Source of the DNA: Idiomarinaceae bacterium HL-53
Lineage (GTDB): Bacteria > Pseudomonadota > Gammaproteobacteria > Enterobacterales > Alteromonadaceae
Direction: 5' to 3'
DNA: 64,000 nucleotides
Assembly (NCBI GenBank): GCA_001458075.1
Contig: LN899469.1
Coordinates: 124,001 to 188,000, forward strand
Of this stretch, positions 16,131 through 24,346 are shown piece after piece (within the stretch, counting starts at the first letter, position 1; the number at the start of each line of letters is the position of its first letter). Made by a program: the position numbers and the translations under genes. The notes under the pieces were generated by a model that did not search any database, was not told where the DNA came from, and saw only the letters and a program-made list of their open reading frames with translations.

Positions 16131-16874
16131 TTAGAAAATTCTCATCAATTGTTCAGAGCGCTGATCATTATCTTCAGCCGTTTTCATCATCTTCACGTTA
16201 ATCTCGTAGTTGCGTTGCAACGAGATCATGTGGGTCATTTCTTCGATCGCATTCACGTTACTGCCTTCTAATGCGCCTTGTTCAATTCGAACCAACCCAT
16301 CAAGCGGTGCCTGCCCGCCATCTTTCATGCGAAACAGTCCGTCTTCGCGCTTTTCAAGCTCTCGATTGACAGGGTTGACTAACTTAATGCGATCGACGAC
16401 TTCCACAACATTCTCGGGCGCACCCTCGGGCCGCACTGAAATCGTACCGTCGTTACCAATGTAGAGACCTGCAATAGGCACCGGAATAAAGATAGGACCG
16501 CCTTCACCGAGCACTGGTTGGCCGCTGCTCGTTTGCAGCATGCCATTCGAGTCCATCTGTAAATTGCCGTTACGGGTGTACGCTTCCTCGCCGTTGCCGT
16601 CGGCAATAGCCATCCAGCCAGGTCCTCGTAGTGCAATATCAAGATCTCGACCTGTAGTACGAAAGGCCCCATCGGCAAAATTTTGCCCCGGACTCTCCGT
16701 AAGTGAAAATACGCGCGTTGGAAGCCCTTCGTTGTAGGCTTGCATGGCACGAGCTTGCTGCAAATCAGCTTTAAAGCCCGTGGTATTGGCATTCGCTAAG
16801 TTATTCGCACGCACAGCAATGCCATTCATATTTTCTTTGGCACCGCTCATGGCGATATAAAGCAAATCATCCAT
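16131..16874 (-). CDS. flgF: Proximal rod protein FlgF
   Basis: A 247-residue rod protein with the N-terminal motif GIAVRANNLANANTTGFKAD and C-terminal SNVNAIEEMTHMISLQRNYE. It is the first gene of a second operon (flgFGHIJKL): a strong terminator and a sigma-54 promoter both lie in the 179-bp gap that separates it from flgE. FlgF forms part of the proximal rod in the periplasm. Confidence 0.96.
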   Translation of the reverse strand: MDDLLYIAMSGAKENMNGIAVRANNLANANTTGFKADLQQARAMQAYNEGLPTRVFSLTESPGQNFADGAFRTTGRDLDIALRGPGWMAIADGNGEEAYTRNGNLQMDSNGMLQTSSGQPVLGEGGPIFIPVPIAGLYIGNDGTISVRPEGAPENVVEVVDRIKLVNPVNRELEKREDGLFRMKDGGQAPLDGLVRIEQGALEGSNVNAIEEMTHMISLQRNYEINVKMMKTAEDNDQRSEQLMRIF

Positions 16875-16945
16875 ACCTATTACCTCGACGAAAATTTGTC
16901 ACTTTGCCGCTAAAACTTGGTTCTATTGGCCTCTCCATAGTTTCC

Positions 16946-16962
16946 TGCACTTTTCGTGCCAA
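16946..16962 (-). promoter_or_regulatory. Sigma-54 promoter of flgF operon
   Basis: On the minus strand: TTGGCACGAAAAGTGCA. GG and GC are separated by exactly 10 bp, as sigma-54 (RpoN) requires, and TGGCACG is the perfect -24 element. It lies about 72 nt before the flgF ATG. In polar flagellates the basal body/hook genes are sigma-54-dependent and need an NtrC-type activator such as FlrC. Confidence 0.85.
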
Positions 16963-17001
16963 TAGAATTCAAAATCGTGACGTGCGCTTGCAGAATCGAG
17001 T

Positions 17002-17027
17002 AAAAAAAAGCGCGGCCAAGGCCGCGC
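17002..17027 (-). terminator. Intrinsic terminator after flgE
   Basis: On the minus strand: GCGCGGCC, TT, GGCCGCGC, then TTTTTTTT. A perfect 8-bp GC stem with an eight-T tract, 27-52 nt after the flgE stop. It cleanly separates flgBCDE from flgFGHIJKL. Confidence 0.93.
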
Positions 17028-17053
17028 GTCGCAGTGTTGGACTGCTAAAAAAA

Positions 17054-18394
17054 TTAGCGAACCTGCAGAACAGTGCTTTGAATTGCAGAGTTCACTTCCA
17101 ACGCTCTCGAATTAGCCTGGAAATTTTTCTGTGCAATAATCATGTCGACAAGTTCTTCTGTAAGATTCACATTCGAATTCTCGAGTGCAGAAGACTCAAT
17201 AGAACCATACACGCCACTGTTTGCCTCACCCGCAATAGCTTCACCAGAATCTATAGTCGCACGCCACTTTGTGCTTCCTTCTTGCGATAAACCTTGCTCA
17301 TTAGCAAAATTGATCAACGCCACTCGACCTAAATACTGGGTATCCCCGTTCGAGTAAGCAGCCGCAACGAGTCCAGACGCATCAACCTCTACACTCGTTA
17401 AGCGACCTACTGTGGTTCCATCTTGATCTAAGCTCGTTACTTCAAAGCTAGAAGCAAACTGTGAAGGCACGGTCGTACCTGTTTCATTCTGGAAATTAAG
17501 CTGAATATTTTGTGATGTATCCGCACCATTAGAGAGAAGCGATGCATCCAAATCAAAATCGGCCGGTGGGAACGAAACTGCCGGCGGGGTTATTACCGGA
17601 TTTCCGCTAGAATCGAAGGTGACTCGTGTTCCCACGTTACCGGCGGCACTTTCTGCACTTGGATTAGGACTGTTCAAATCTACCTGTTGTCCATCAAAAG
17701 TAGCGTAAACATCCCAAGTATTCGGATCCCGCTTCACAAAATACATATTCACAATATGTGATTCGCCGAGCGAGTCATATACAGTGGTTGAAGTTGAAGA
17801 GTGATACGTTGAAGGTGAAGACGGATCAAAATTAGAAGTTTCTGGTGGACCGGCGCTCACCACAGGAATGGGGCTAATACGTGCATCTACGTTAAATGCA
17901 GTGAAGATATTTGATGTTGAGCTCGGCGCACCTGCAACATCGGGAATTCTGACCGGCTGCATAGTACTTAGGGCAACAGATGAGGTATCACCTGTTCTTC
18001 GATCAACAGGAAACGTTTGTAGGAAATTTCCTTCATTATCGACGATAAAATTTTCACGGTTGAGCTTAAAATTACCAGCTCTCGTGTAGGTCAGATCTTG
18101 CGATGTGATACTTGGTGCTGTCGCAAAAAAGCCGTTGCCCTTAATCGCCATATCCAACGAGTTTTCGGTGAAGTCCAGAGTCCCTTGGCTAAACTGCTGC
18201 GCCACACTTGATGTGAGCGCACCGTCACCCGCTTTAGTTCGGTTGTTCGAGAAAATTGAAGACGCATATACGTCGGCAAATTCCGCGCGAGATTGTTTGA
18301 AGCCAGTCGTTTTTACGTTGGCAATGTTATTCGCCGTTACATCCAAATCTTTTTGCGATGCCGACATTCCACTCAGTGCAATATTAAATGACAT
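17054..18394 (-). CDS. flgE: Flagellar hook protein FlgE
   Basis: A 446-residue hook subunit. The N-terminal motif VTANNIANVKTTGFKQSRAE and C-terminal NSNVNLTEELVDMIIAQKNFQ-type segment are intact, with the FlgE D2 region between. It is exported and polymerises into the hook. It is the last gene of flgBCDE, 27 nt after flgD, and is followed by a terminator, which would allow hook protein to be made in separate amounts from the rod/ring proteins. Confidence 0.96.
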   Translation of the reverse strand: MSFNIALSGMSASQKDLDVTANNIANVKTTGFKQSRAEFADVYASSIFSNNRTKAGDGALTSSVAQQFSQGTLDFTENSLDMAIKGNGFFATAPSITSQDLTYTRAGNFKLNRENFIVDNEGNFLQTFPVDRRTGDTSSVALSTMQPVRIPDVAGAPSSTSNIFTAFNVDARISPIPVVSAGPPETSNFDPSSPSTYHSSTSTTVYDSLGESHIVNMYFVKRDPNTWDVYATFDGQQVDLNSPNPSAESAAGNVGTRVTFDSSGNPVITPPAVSFPPADFDLDASLLSNGADTSQNIQLNFQNETGTTVPSQFASSFEVTSLDQDGTTVGRLTSVEVDASGLVAAAYSNGDTQYLGRVALINFANEQGLSQEGSTKWRATIDSGEAIAGEANSGVYGSIESSALENSNVNLTEELVDMIIAQKNFQANSRALEVNSAIQSTVLQVR

Positions 18395-18421
18395 AAATCA
18401 CCTCTTCTCTCTCACGGAGCC

Positions 18422-19108
18422 TTAGCCGCCGTTCGTAATTTGAATCACGTCTTTAAGATCAACGCGACCAATTGATTCTAAATTCAATACGATGCCACGA
18501 GCACCACCCATACTGACACTCTCAACAAGCCCGTAAGTTAATGCAGGTAATGCTTCACTTTGACCACCGACACGACCTGATGCTTCAATAATGTAATCAC
18601 CGCTTGGTGCTTTGGAGCCATCGGCTAACGTTCCGTCCCATTCAAAGGTATGCTGACCTTGTGGCATCTGCCCCATATTAATGGTGTGCACAACTTCGCC
18701 GGCCTCATTCTTAATGCGCACATTTACGTCTTGTCCGGTTTGCGGCAATGAGATAACACCTTCAATTGGACGTTCTCCGTTGAGGTAAGCCATATCCGAT
18801 GGAATCAGTACCTTTTGCCCCACCATGCCCGAAGCCTGCAAGGCTTGGTTTGAAGTCATACTCTCAGCGAACCCACGAAATTCGTCGGTTAACTGAGTGA
18901 TACCTTCCGCCATGGTAAAATTGGTCATCTGCGCGATCATCTGATCGTTTTCAACTGGCTTCGTGGGATCCTGCATACTCATCTGCGAGGTCAACAGCTT
19001 AAAGAAATCCTCTTGAGAGAGTTTCTGATCGTCTGGAGACGCGGCACGTGCAGTTTCCTGCTCTTTCCAGTAGAGCGCTTCTAATCCTGGGTTTGATACA
19101 TTTTCCAT
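18422..19108 (-). CDS. flgD: Hook assembly scaffold FlgD
   Basis: A 228-residue hook-capping protein. The N-terminal cap domain contains SQEDFFKLLTSQMSMQDPTK and ENDQMIAQMTNFTMAEGI; the C-terminal half has the FlgD Ig-like/Tudor region (FEWDGTLADGSKAPSGDYII). It caps the growing hook and is removed when FlgK arrives. It lies between flgC and flgE in the standard order. Confidence 0.96.
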   Translation of the reverse strand: MENVSNPGLEALYWKEQETARAASPDDQKLSQEDFFKLLTSQMSMQDPTKPVENDQMIAQMTNFTMAEGITQLTDEFRGFAESMTSNQALQASGMVGQKVLIPSDMAYLNGERPIEGVISLPQTGQDVNVRIKNEAGEVVHTINMGQMPQGQHTFEWDGTLADGSKAPSGDYIIEASGRVGGQSEALPALTYGLVESVSMGGARGIVLNLESIGRVDLKDVIQITNGG

Positions 19109-19143
19109 CGGGCTTAACTCCGCTTTGTGTTCAGCTTACTCGC

Positions 19144-19590
19144 TTATGCTTGTTGACCCATGCGAAGTGTACGACTCAACAATTGCTTTGCGGTGTCTGC
19201 AAGTTGCACGTTGGTCTGGTATGAGCGCGACGCCGACATCATGTTCGCCATCTCTTCCATTACATTCACATTTGGTTTGTATATGTAGCCATTCTCATCC
19301 GCCATGGGATGATTCGGTGCATACTCCTGCACCAACGGCTTATCACTCTCAACAATACCCAGCACCTGCACACCGAGCCCACCACTTTGGCGTAAGCTAC
19401 TTTGTCCAGGTTGCCCATTCAGCGCTTGCTGTAATTGCGGTGCAAAGACAGGATGACGAGCGCGATACGTTTCACCAGCTGAACTGCTGATGGAGTTCGC
19501 ATTGGCTAAGTTACTCGCCGTGGTGTTCAAACGAACACTCTGTGCGCTCATAGCTGTGCCTGCGATATCTAATACGTTATACACACTCAT
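19144..19590 (-). CDS. flgC: Proximal rod protein FlgC
   Basis: A 148-residue rod subunit with LNTTASNLANANSISSSAGE near the N-terminus and the C-terminal NVMEEMANMMSASRSYQTNV helix. Its start codon lies 2 nt from the flgB stop, so the two are translationally linked. Normal length (about 140-150 aa). Confidence 0.96.
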   Translation of the reverse strand: MSVYNVLDIAGTAMSAQSVRLNTTASNLANANSISSSAGETYRARHPVFAPQLQQALNGQPGQSSLRQSGGLGVQVLGIVESDKPLVQEYAPNHPMADENGYIYKPNVNVMEEMANMMSASRSYQTNVQLADTAKQLLSRTLRMGQQA

Positions 19591-19592
19591 AA

Positions 19593-19988
19593 TTATTGTC
19601 CTTTCAGCGCTTTGTTCATTCCCGAGATACGGCTATTCAAGAATGTTAGGCTTGCTTGGTACTCAATTGCATTTCTTAGATACAAGTTTCGTTCCACTTG
19701 TACATCAACTGTGTTTCCGTCGCCCGTATCTGGTTGATTTGGAATGCGAAATTGTTCATCAGACTGACCTCTAAGGGTCACCGTGAAGTGTCTTTCGTGA
19801 GTTTGATTTAAGGAGAAGTCTTGCCGCTTTTGGGCCGACTCTAATGCCGAACGGAAATCGATATCCCGTGCTTTGTAACCTGGAGTATCGGCATTTGCGA
19901 TATTACTCGCAATGACTTCCGCCCTGCGCTCTCGTACTAAGAGTGCATGGGGGTGAATGCCTAACCCTTTTTCGAGACTAATTGACAT
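19593..19988 (-). CDS. flgB: Proximal rod protein FlgB
   Basis: A 131-residue rod subunit with [20 protein letters not shown] and a C-terminal helix ([20 protein letters not shown]). It is the first gene of flgBCDE, with GAGGAG before the ATG and a sigma-54 promoter 34-50 nt upstream. It forms the base of the rod next to the MS-ring. Confidence 0.96.
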   Translation of the reverse strand: MSISLEKGLGIHPHALLVRERRAEVIASNIANADTPGYKARDIDFRSALESAQKRQDFSLNQTHERHFTVTLRGQSDEQFRIPNQPDTGDGNTVDVQVERNLYLRNAIEYQASLTFLNSRISGMNKALKGQ

Positions 19989-20021
19989 AAAATTGACTCC
20001 TCTGTCGCCATGCAGAGAATG

Positions 20022-20038
20022 AGCAATATTTGTGCCAG
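20022..20038 (-). promoter_or_regulatory. Sigma-54 promoter of flgBCDE
   Basis: On the minus strand: CTGGCACAAATATTGCT. GG-N10-GC spacing is exact and both the -24 (TGGCAC) and -12 (TTGCT) elements match the RpoN consensus. The ATG of flgB is about 34 nt downstream. Confidence 0.9.
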
Positions 20039-20072
20039 TTTAGAAAGCTTAGTAAAGAATGGTGGGGCAAAT

Positions 20073-20094
20073 AAAAAGCGGCAAACCTTGCCGC
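20073..20094 (-). terminator. Intrinsic terminator after cheR
   Basis: On the minus strand: GCGGCAAG, GTTTGCCGC, then TTTTTA. It lies about 25-45 nt after the cheR stop and 35 bp upstream of the flgB sigma-54 promoter. It also forms a CGGCAA-N3-TTGCCG palindrome (20079-20093), matching those near the flagellins. Confidence 0.75.
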
Positions 20095-20115
20095 ATCAAG
20101 CCGTTTTTCGCCGGT

Positions 20116-20949
20116 TTAATTCTTTTTTCGATAAAGAATACCTGGGTTGCAGCGAATCATTTCAAAGTCTTCACTCAATCCAGAAATAGATTCTGACGCC
20201 CCTAGCATAAGATAGCCTTGCGGTTGCAGTGTGGTTCGCATTTGCGTGAGGATCTTCCGCTTGTTTTCTGGTGAGAAGTAGATCAAAACATTGCGGCAAA
20301 AGATAATGTCGAATTTCCCAAGCAAGGTGTAACTGTCGAGTAAGTTCAAATGTCGGAAAGAAACCATTTGTGTGACTTCTTTTTTCACCCGCATCCGCTT
20401 GTTTTCAGCTGGCTCAAAAAAACGTTTCTGACGCTCAGGGGTGAGGCCTCGGGCGAGCGCTAAGCCGTCGTATTCCGCCTGCTTCGATTGCTCAAGGACT
20501 TTATTCGAAATATCGGTACCTACAATATCTAGACCTTTGGTGAGATGCCCAGGGTTCTTCGCCTTGTACTCTAAGAAGCTCATGGCGATGGAATAAGGTT
20601 CTTGACCGGAAGATGAAGCGGCCGACCAGATACGTAATGGGCGTTGCAGCGCCTTGTAGTCTGGGAAAATTCTTTCTTTGAGAAGTTCAAACGGGTAGAT
20701 GTCACGAAACCACAATGTTTCGTTCGTCGTCATGGCGTCGAGCACAGCAGAACGTAGTGCTCTTTCACTAAATTGCATCGATCGCTTCACCAGCTCCGAG
20801 AGCGAATCAATATTAAATTGATTCATGAGCGGCGCAAGACGGCTTTTTACCAGGTAAAGCTTATTCTCGCCCAACACAATACCGCACTGGTGCTCTAAGA
20901 ACTCACGAAACTGGTCGTATTCAGCGTTTCCTAATTCCCGATTTGACAC
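20116..20949 (-). CDS. cheR: Chemotaxis protein methyltransferase CheR
   Basis: A 277-residue SAM-dependent enzyme that methylates glutamates of chemoreceptors. It has an N-terminal helical CheR_N domain (about residues 10-65) and a catalytic domain with TTNETLWFRDIYPFE, the SAM-binding region RIWSAASSSGQEPYSIAM and FDIIFCRNVLIYF. It lacks a C-terminal receptor-binding pentapeptide-tether extension. It follows cheV by 21 nt and precedes flgB, the usual cheV-cheR-flgB order in Vibrio-type clusters. Confidence 0.95.
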   Translation of the reverse strand: MSNRELGNAEYDQFREFLEHQCGIVLGENKLYLVKSRLAPLMNQFNIDSLSELVKRSMQFSERALRSAVLDAMTTNETLWFRDIYPFELLKERIFPDYKALQRPLRIWSAASSSGQEPYSIAMSFLEYKAKNPGHLTKGLDIVGTDISNKVLEQSKQAEYDGLALARGLTPERQKRFFEPAENKRMRVKKEVTQMVSFRHLNLLDSYTLLGKFDIIFCRNVLIYFSPENKRKILTQMRTTLQPQGYLMLGASESISGLSEDFEMIRCNPGILYRKKN

Positions 20950-20970
20950 GTACTACAAACCAACCTGTGT

Positions 20971-21927
20971 TTAAGAATCTGCAGCTACGGCTGTTTCCAC
21001 TTCGGGACCCAACCAGCGTTTAACGGCACCGGCAAGTTCATCTGGATGAAACTTTGCAATAAAATCGTCGGCCCCAACTTTCTTTATCATCGCCTGATTA
21101 AACACACCACTCAAGGACGTATGCAAAATTATATGCATATTTTTAAGTTTAGGGTCGGCTTTTACTTCCGCGGTTAAGGTATAACCATCCATTTCTGGCA
21201 TTTCTATATCTGAAATCATGAGAGGAACAACTGCGCTAACATCACCGCCGATTTCTTCCGCCTTCGCTTTCAACCAATTGAGGGCTTCCTTACCATTTTT
21301 CATCGTTTCCATCGGAATGCCAAGTGGCTCAAGCGCTCGTTTGATTTGATTACGCGCAACTGCAGAGTCGTCTGCGATGAGCAGAATAACATTCGCCCAA
21401 TCACGATCACCGTCTGGGGCAGCACGCAGCTCCTCGCTTATTTCGGTACTAGCAGGGGAAATCTCTTCCAAAATTTTCTCTACATCAATAATCTCAATCA
21501 ACTCATTGTCAATTTCCGTCACTGCGGTGAGGTAACTTGTACGCCCTGCACCTTTAGGAGGCGGCATCACGTCTTCCCACTTAATATTGACAATACGCTC
21601 TACTCCTTCCACTAAGAAACCTTGAACGGAGCGATTGTACTCAGCGATCACGATGAAGCGGTTACTCAAGTCCTCAATTTTCTTACCCGAAGTCGCCATA
21701 CTTAAGTCAATGACCGAAATGGCTTGACCACGAATATGCGCCACACCGCGAATAAATTTATTACTGCGTGGCATCGATGTTAGCTTCGGGCATTGCAACA
21801 CCTCTCGAACTTTAAACACGTTAATGCCAAAACGCTGACGACCATGCAAGCGAAAGAGTAATAACTCAAGTCGGTTTTGCCCCACCAACTGCGTGCGTTG
21901 GTTTACTGAGTCTAAGATACCGGCCAT
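20971..21927 (-). CDS. cheV: Chemotaxis coupling protein CheV (CheW-receiver fusion)
   Basis: A 318-residue fusion of a CheW-like domain (about residues 20-165) and a receiver domain (about residues 185-310; MISDIEMPEMDGYTL carries the phospho-accepting Asp, with the Lys in FIAKFHPDEL). It couples chemoreceptors to CheA and dampens signalling when phosphorylated. The start at 21927 is chosen for GGAGA 6 nt upstream; an in-frame ATG 30 nt earlier has no ribosome-binding site. Confidence 0.93.
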   Translation of the reverse strand: MAGILDSVNQRTQLVGQNRLELLLFRLHGRQRFGINVFKVREVLQCPKLTSMPRSNKFIRGVAHIRGQAISVIDLSMATSGKKIEDLSNRFIVIAEYNRSVQGFLVEGVERIVNIKWEDVMPPPKGAGRTSYLTAVTEIDNELIEIIDVEKILEEISPASTEISEELRAAPDGDRDWANVILLIADDSAVARNQIKRALEPLGIPMETMKNGKEALNWLKAKAEEIGGDVSAVVPLMISDIEMPEMDGYTLTAEVKADPKLKNMHIILHTSLSGVFNQAMIKKVGADDFIAKFHPDELAGAVKRWLGPEVETAVAADS

Positions 21928-21965
21928 GGTGTTCTCCGTAAAGTGGTGAGGGTGCATGCTTCATT

Positions 21966-21992
21966 ATATCGGCACAACCCTTGCATTCAAGC
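21966..21992 (-). promoter_or_regulatory. Possible sigma-28 promoter of cheV-cheR
   Basis: On the minus strand a perfect -10 core GCCGATAT lies about 40 nt before the cheV ATG. The -35 at the required spacing (GCTTGAAT) is a poor match. Position and -10 support a FliA-dependent promoter, but the evidence is weaker than for the flagellins. Confidence 0.4.
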
Positions 21993-22145
21993 TTATAACT
22001 CACAGTAATTACTGGAATTGTTCGGTTTTCATGGTTCTACATCGACCCGATTGACGAAAACTTGACGCTTCAGATGATTACATTACATGTGTCACTATCT
22101 TTAGTGTAGTGCAGTTTAAAGAGAAAAAGATAGGCGAGAAATAAG

Positions 22146-22865
22146 ATGATGATCAGGTATTCGATATTTTTTTCAGTGTTTTTAACGAGTATTTCGGTAA
22201 TTTCACTACCTGCGAGTGCTCAGCAGGAGTCTGCTCAAGAGCCAATTACGCAAGAGCAAATTGCACAGGCTGCTGAACAGTATGTGAAAGACACGATTCC
22301 TCCTTTCGATGGCACGCTAGAAGTGACAGCGCACCGACTCGACTCGCGAGCGCCTGCTCGATTTTGCGCAGAACCGCTTCAAGTTGAGCTCGCTAACAAT
22401 CAAAATTTCGAGCGCCAAGCTACAGTTCAAGTAAGCTGTGCCGATATTAATAACACGTGGCGTTTGTATGTGCCCGTGCGAATTCAGCGCATGCAAGACA
22501 TGCTGGTCACCACACGTACTTTGCAACCAGGGCACGTCATTAGTGAGGCTGACTTGCAACTAGCACCGGTCGATACGCGCACCATACGCAGTGCACCGTT
22601 TACCAACGCAGAGGTTGTGATTGGCGCGCGGGTCAAGCGCAGAGTTCAAGCGAATGCGCCGCTCGATGCACGTGATATGTGCTTCGTTTGTCGAGGAGAA
22701 ACCGTCACCATTATTTCTTCTTATGGCAATTTGAGAATTGAAGCGACAGGTCGAGCGCAATCGGATGGTTTCCTCGGTGAACGCATCACGGTTGTAAATT
22801 CGCGCAGTGAGAAAGCCTTGCAGGGCCGCGTGAGCGCGACAGGTATGGTTACAGTAGGAAACTAA
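22146..22865 (+). CDS. flgA: Flagellar P-ring assembly chaperone FlgA
   Basis: A 239-residue periplasmic chaperone that helps FlgI assemble into the P-ring. It has an N-terminal signal peptide (hydrophobic to about residue 24, ending PASA/QQ). The C-terminal SAF domain contains MLVTTRTLQPGHVISEADL and VIGARVKRRVQANAPLDARD, ending with RVSATGMVTVG. It is divergent from cheV and followed by flgM after a promoter-bearing gap. Confidence 0.94.
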   Translation: MMIRYSIFFSVFLTSISVISLPASAQQESAQEPITQEQIAQAAEQYVKDTIPPFDGTLEVTAHRLDSRAPARFCAEPLQVELANNQNFERQATVQVSCADINNTWRLYVPVRIQRMQDMLVTTRTLQPGHVISEADLQLAPVDTRTIRSAPFTNAEVVIGARVKRRVQANAPLDARDMCFVCRGETVTIISSYGNLRIEATGRAQSDGFLGERITVVNSRSEKALQGRVSATGMVTVGN

Positions 22866-22899
22866 GAAGAATAAATGCAACATAAATTCATTTTTTTGT

Positions 22900-22926
22900 T
22901 AAAGTATGCAAACTCTCTGCCGATAT
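22900..22926 (+). promoter_or_regulatory. Sigma-28 (FliA) promoter of flgM
   Basis: TAAAGTAT, 11 bp, GCCGATAT: near-perfect sigma-28 consensus 34 bp before the flgM ATG. FlgM inhibits FliA, so this gives a feedback loop in which FliA drives its own inhibitor. Confidence 0.92.
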
Positions 22927-22959
22927 ACTGGCTGTAGAGGATTCATGTAGGGGCATTTT

Positions 22960-23298
22960 ATGGCTATCGACAAATTAAATTCAAATATAAACCAAGCGCT
23001 TAACAACGCACGTGCAGAGCAGCAAAGCCGTGCCACGCAAGCGTCAGTTCCAAATGCTAGCAGCGCGCCTCGCCAAGATGCAGTGTCGTTGACTCAGCAA
23101 GCACAGCAACTTACGCAGTTACAACGTCGTGCGGAAAGCAATTCGGGTGTTGATCAAGAAAAGATTGATCGCATCAAGAAGGCGATTTCGGATGGTTCAT
23201 ACTCGATCGACGTAGAGCGCTTGGCAACGAAAATTGCATTCTTCGAGAGTGACATGTTTGGTGAGGATTCATCAACGAGTGGTTCAGGCCGCCGTTAA
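22960..23298 (+). CDS. flgM: Anti-sigma-28 factor FlgM
   Basis: A 112-residue protein with a low-complexity Gln/Ala/Ser-rich N-terminal half, consistent with intrinsic disorder. The conserved C-terminal sigma-28-binding region includes QEKIDRIKKAISDGSYSIDV and the final RLATKIAFFE. It binds FliA until the hook is complete and is then exported. It is slightly longer than enteric FlgM (about 97 aa). A dedicated sigma-28 promoter precedes it; flgN follows after 22 nt. Confidence 0.93.
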   Translation: MAIDKLNSNINQALNNARAEQQSRATQASVPNASSAPRQDAVSLTQQAQQLTQLQRRAESNSGVDQEKIDRIKKAISDGSYSIDVERLATKIAFFESDMFGEDSSTSGSGRR

Positions 23299-23320
23299 TG
23301 CACTGCATGTTAGGAATTAA

Positions 23321-23746
23321 ATGAGCGAATCTCTCGCTTCATTGCTCAACGAGCAATTATTACGTTTAAAAGAAATCTATGAGCTTCAACAATCGGAAGT
23401 GACCTTGCTAGAAAAACGCGATGCCCCCGCGTTAGAGCAGCTCACAGAAGACAAGGTGAAGCTTCTTTCTGCGCTCGAAAAAGCCGATCTTGAAATCTCG
23501 CAGCATCCAGACCGTCACAACTTACTCAATGCCCCTGAGTGTGAAGCGGTGCGTGTTGAAATAGAGAGTTGGTTAGGAAAAGTACAAGCGCAGAATGAAA
23601 TTAATGGCCAGCTTGTACGTCTTACGCTGGGTCGCATTCAAAGCATGAAGCAAACCTTACAGTCAATGCATGGTGAAAACGCCACAACTTATGATGAGAA
23701 GGGAAATACACGAGGTGGATTGAGCGGCAAAGGCATTAAAGCCTAG
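23321..23746 (+). CDS. flgN: FlgK/FlgL export chaperone FlgN
   Basis: A 141-residue helical cytosolic protein with FlgN-type heptads (LLNEQLLRLKEIYELQQSEV, then EKRDAPALEQLTEDKVKLL). It binds the C-termini of the hook-associated proteins FlgK and FlgL before export. It is co-transcribed with flgM. It ends convergently 19 nt from the flgP stop. Confidence 0.9.
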   Translation: MSESLASLLNEQLLRLKEIYELQQSEVTLLEKRDAPALEQLTEDKVKLLSALEKADLEISQHPDRHNLLNAPECEAVRVEIESWLGKVQAQNEINGQLVRLTLGRIQSMKQTLQSMHGENATTYDEKGNTRGGLSGKGIKA

Positions 23747-23765
23747 ACCGCCCATTGCATTGTTT

Positions 23766-24239
23766 TTAGTAGTAGATCACGTTACGCACGCGTTGAGGGC
23801 GGCTGGTGCTGATGTAAAGGTTGTGTACACGCTCGAAATCAATACGAAGCTCTGTGGCGTAATATTCCCCCACTGGATAGCTTCGAACCACTTCCGCACC
23901 GCGAATTAAACCGCTCACTTGCGTACGAAAGCGATCGTTTTGTATCAGCATGTCACCAACTTGGGTTTCACCGTCTAGGTAAACGCCCTGAATTTGTTCC
24001 GCGAGTTCACGATAAGCTTCAAGCCGCGATGCGCGAATCGCCAACAAGACTTTTTCTGCTTCAGTTTCGGCGAGTTGATTTGCAACAGGTGCATAACCCG
24101 TAGCAGTCACCACAGGAAATTCTTCGGGTTTCTCAGTGGTATACTCCACATGACGGGTCATATTCGCGCAACCGCTCAAGCCGAGTGCGAGCAAACCAGC
24201 GAACATACATGCGGCCAGACGTTTTTGTTGATGCAACAT
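23766..24239 (-). CDS. flgP: Flagellar outer-membrane lipoprotein FlgP
   Basis: A 157-residue LPP20-family lipoprotein. The signal peptide ends at the lipobox LSGC (Cys at about residue 23). The core region has the family pattern ASRLEAYRELAEQIQGVYLD and ends ...RVRNVIYY. FlgP is required for stable outer-membrane passage of sheathed or polar flagella in Vibrio and forms basal disks in Campylobacter. A sigma-28-type promoter lies upstream. The usual partner gene flgO is not next to it here. Confidence 0.9.
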   Translation of the reverse strand: MLHQQKRLAACMFAGLLALGLSGCANMTRHVEYTTEKPEEFPVVTATGYAPVANQLAETEAEKVLLAIRASRLEAYRELAEQIQGVYLDGETQVGDMLIQNDRFRTQVSGLIRGAEVVRSYPVGEYYATELRIDFERVHNLYISTSRPQRVRNVIYY

Positions 24240-24283
24240 TGCAGACTCCTACCCTTCGTTTTCTTGATTACTTCATTGTCTAG

Positions 24284-24310
24284 TTATCGGCACAGATTCT
24301 GCATAGCTTA
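24284..24310 (-). promoter_or_regulatory. Sigma-28 (FliA) promoter of flgP
   Basis: On the minus strand: TAAGCTAT, 11 bp, GCCGATAA. The -10 is perfect, the spacing exact and the -35 matches at 5 of 8 positions. It lies 45 nt before the flgP ATG. Confidence 0.78.
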
Positions 24311-24346
24311 AGCGGAATTTCGAAATCGTGACGAAAGGTGTCAAAT

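Noticed and set aside
22000-22145. Sigma-54 or sigma-28 promoter for flgA
   Set aside because: No GG-N10-GC pair or GCCGATAA-like -10 with correct spacing was found on the plus strand; flgA control is left open.
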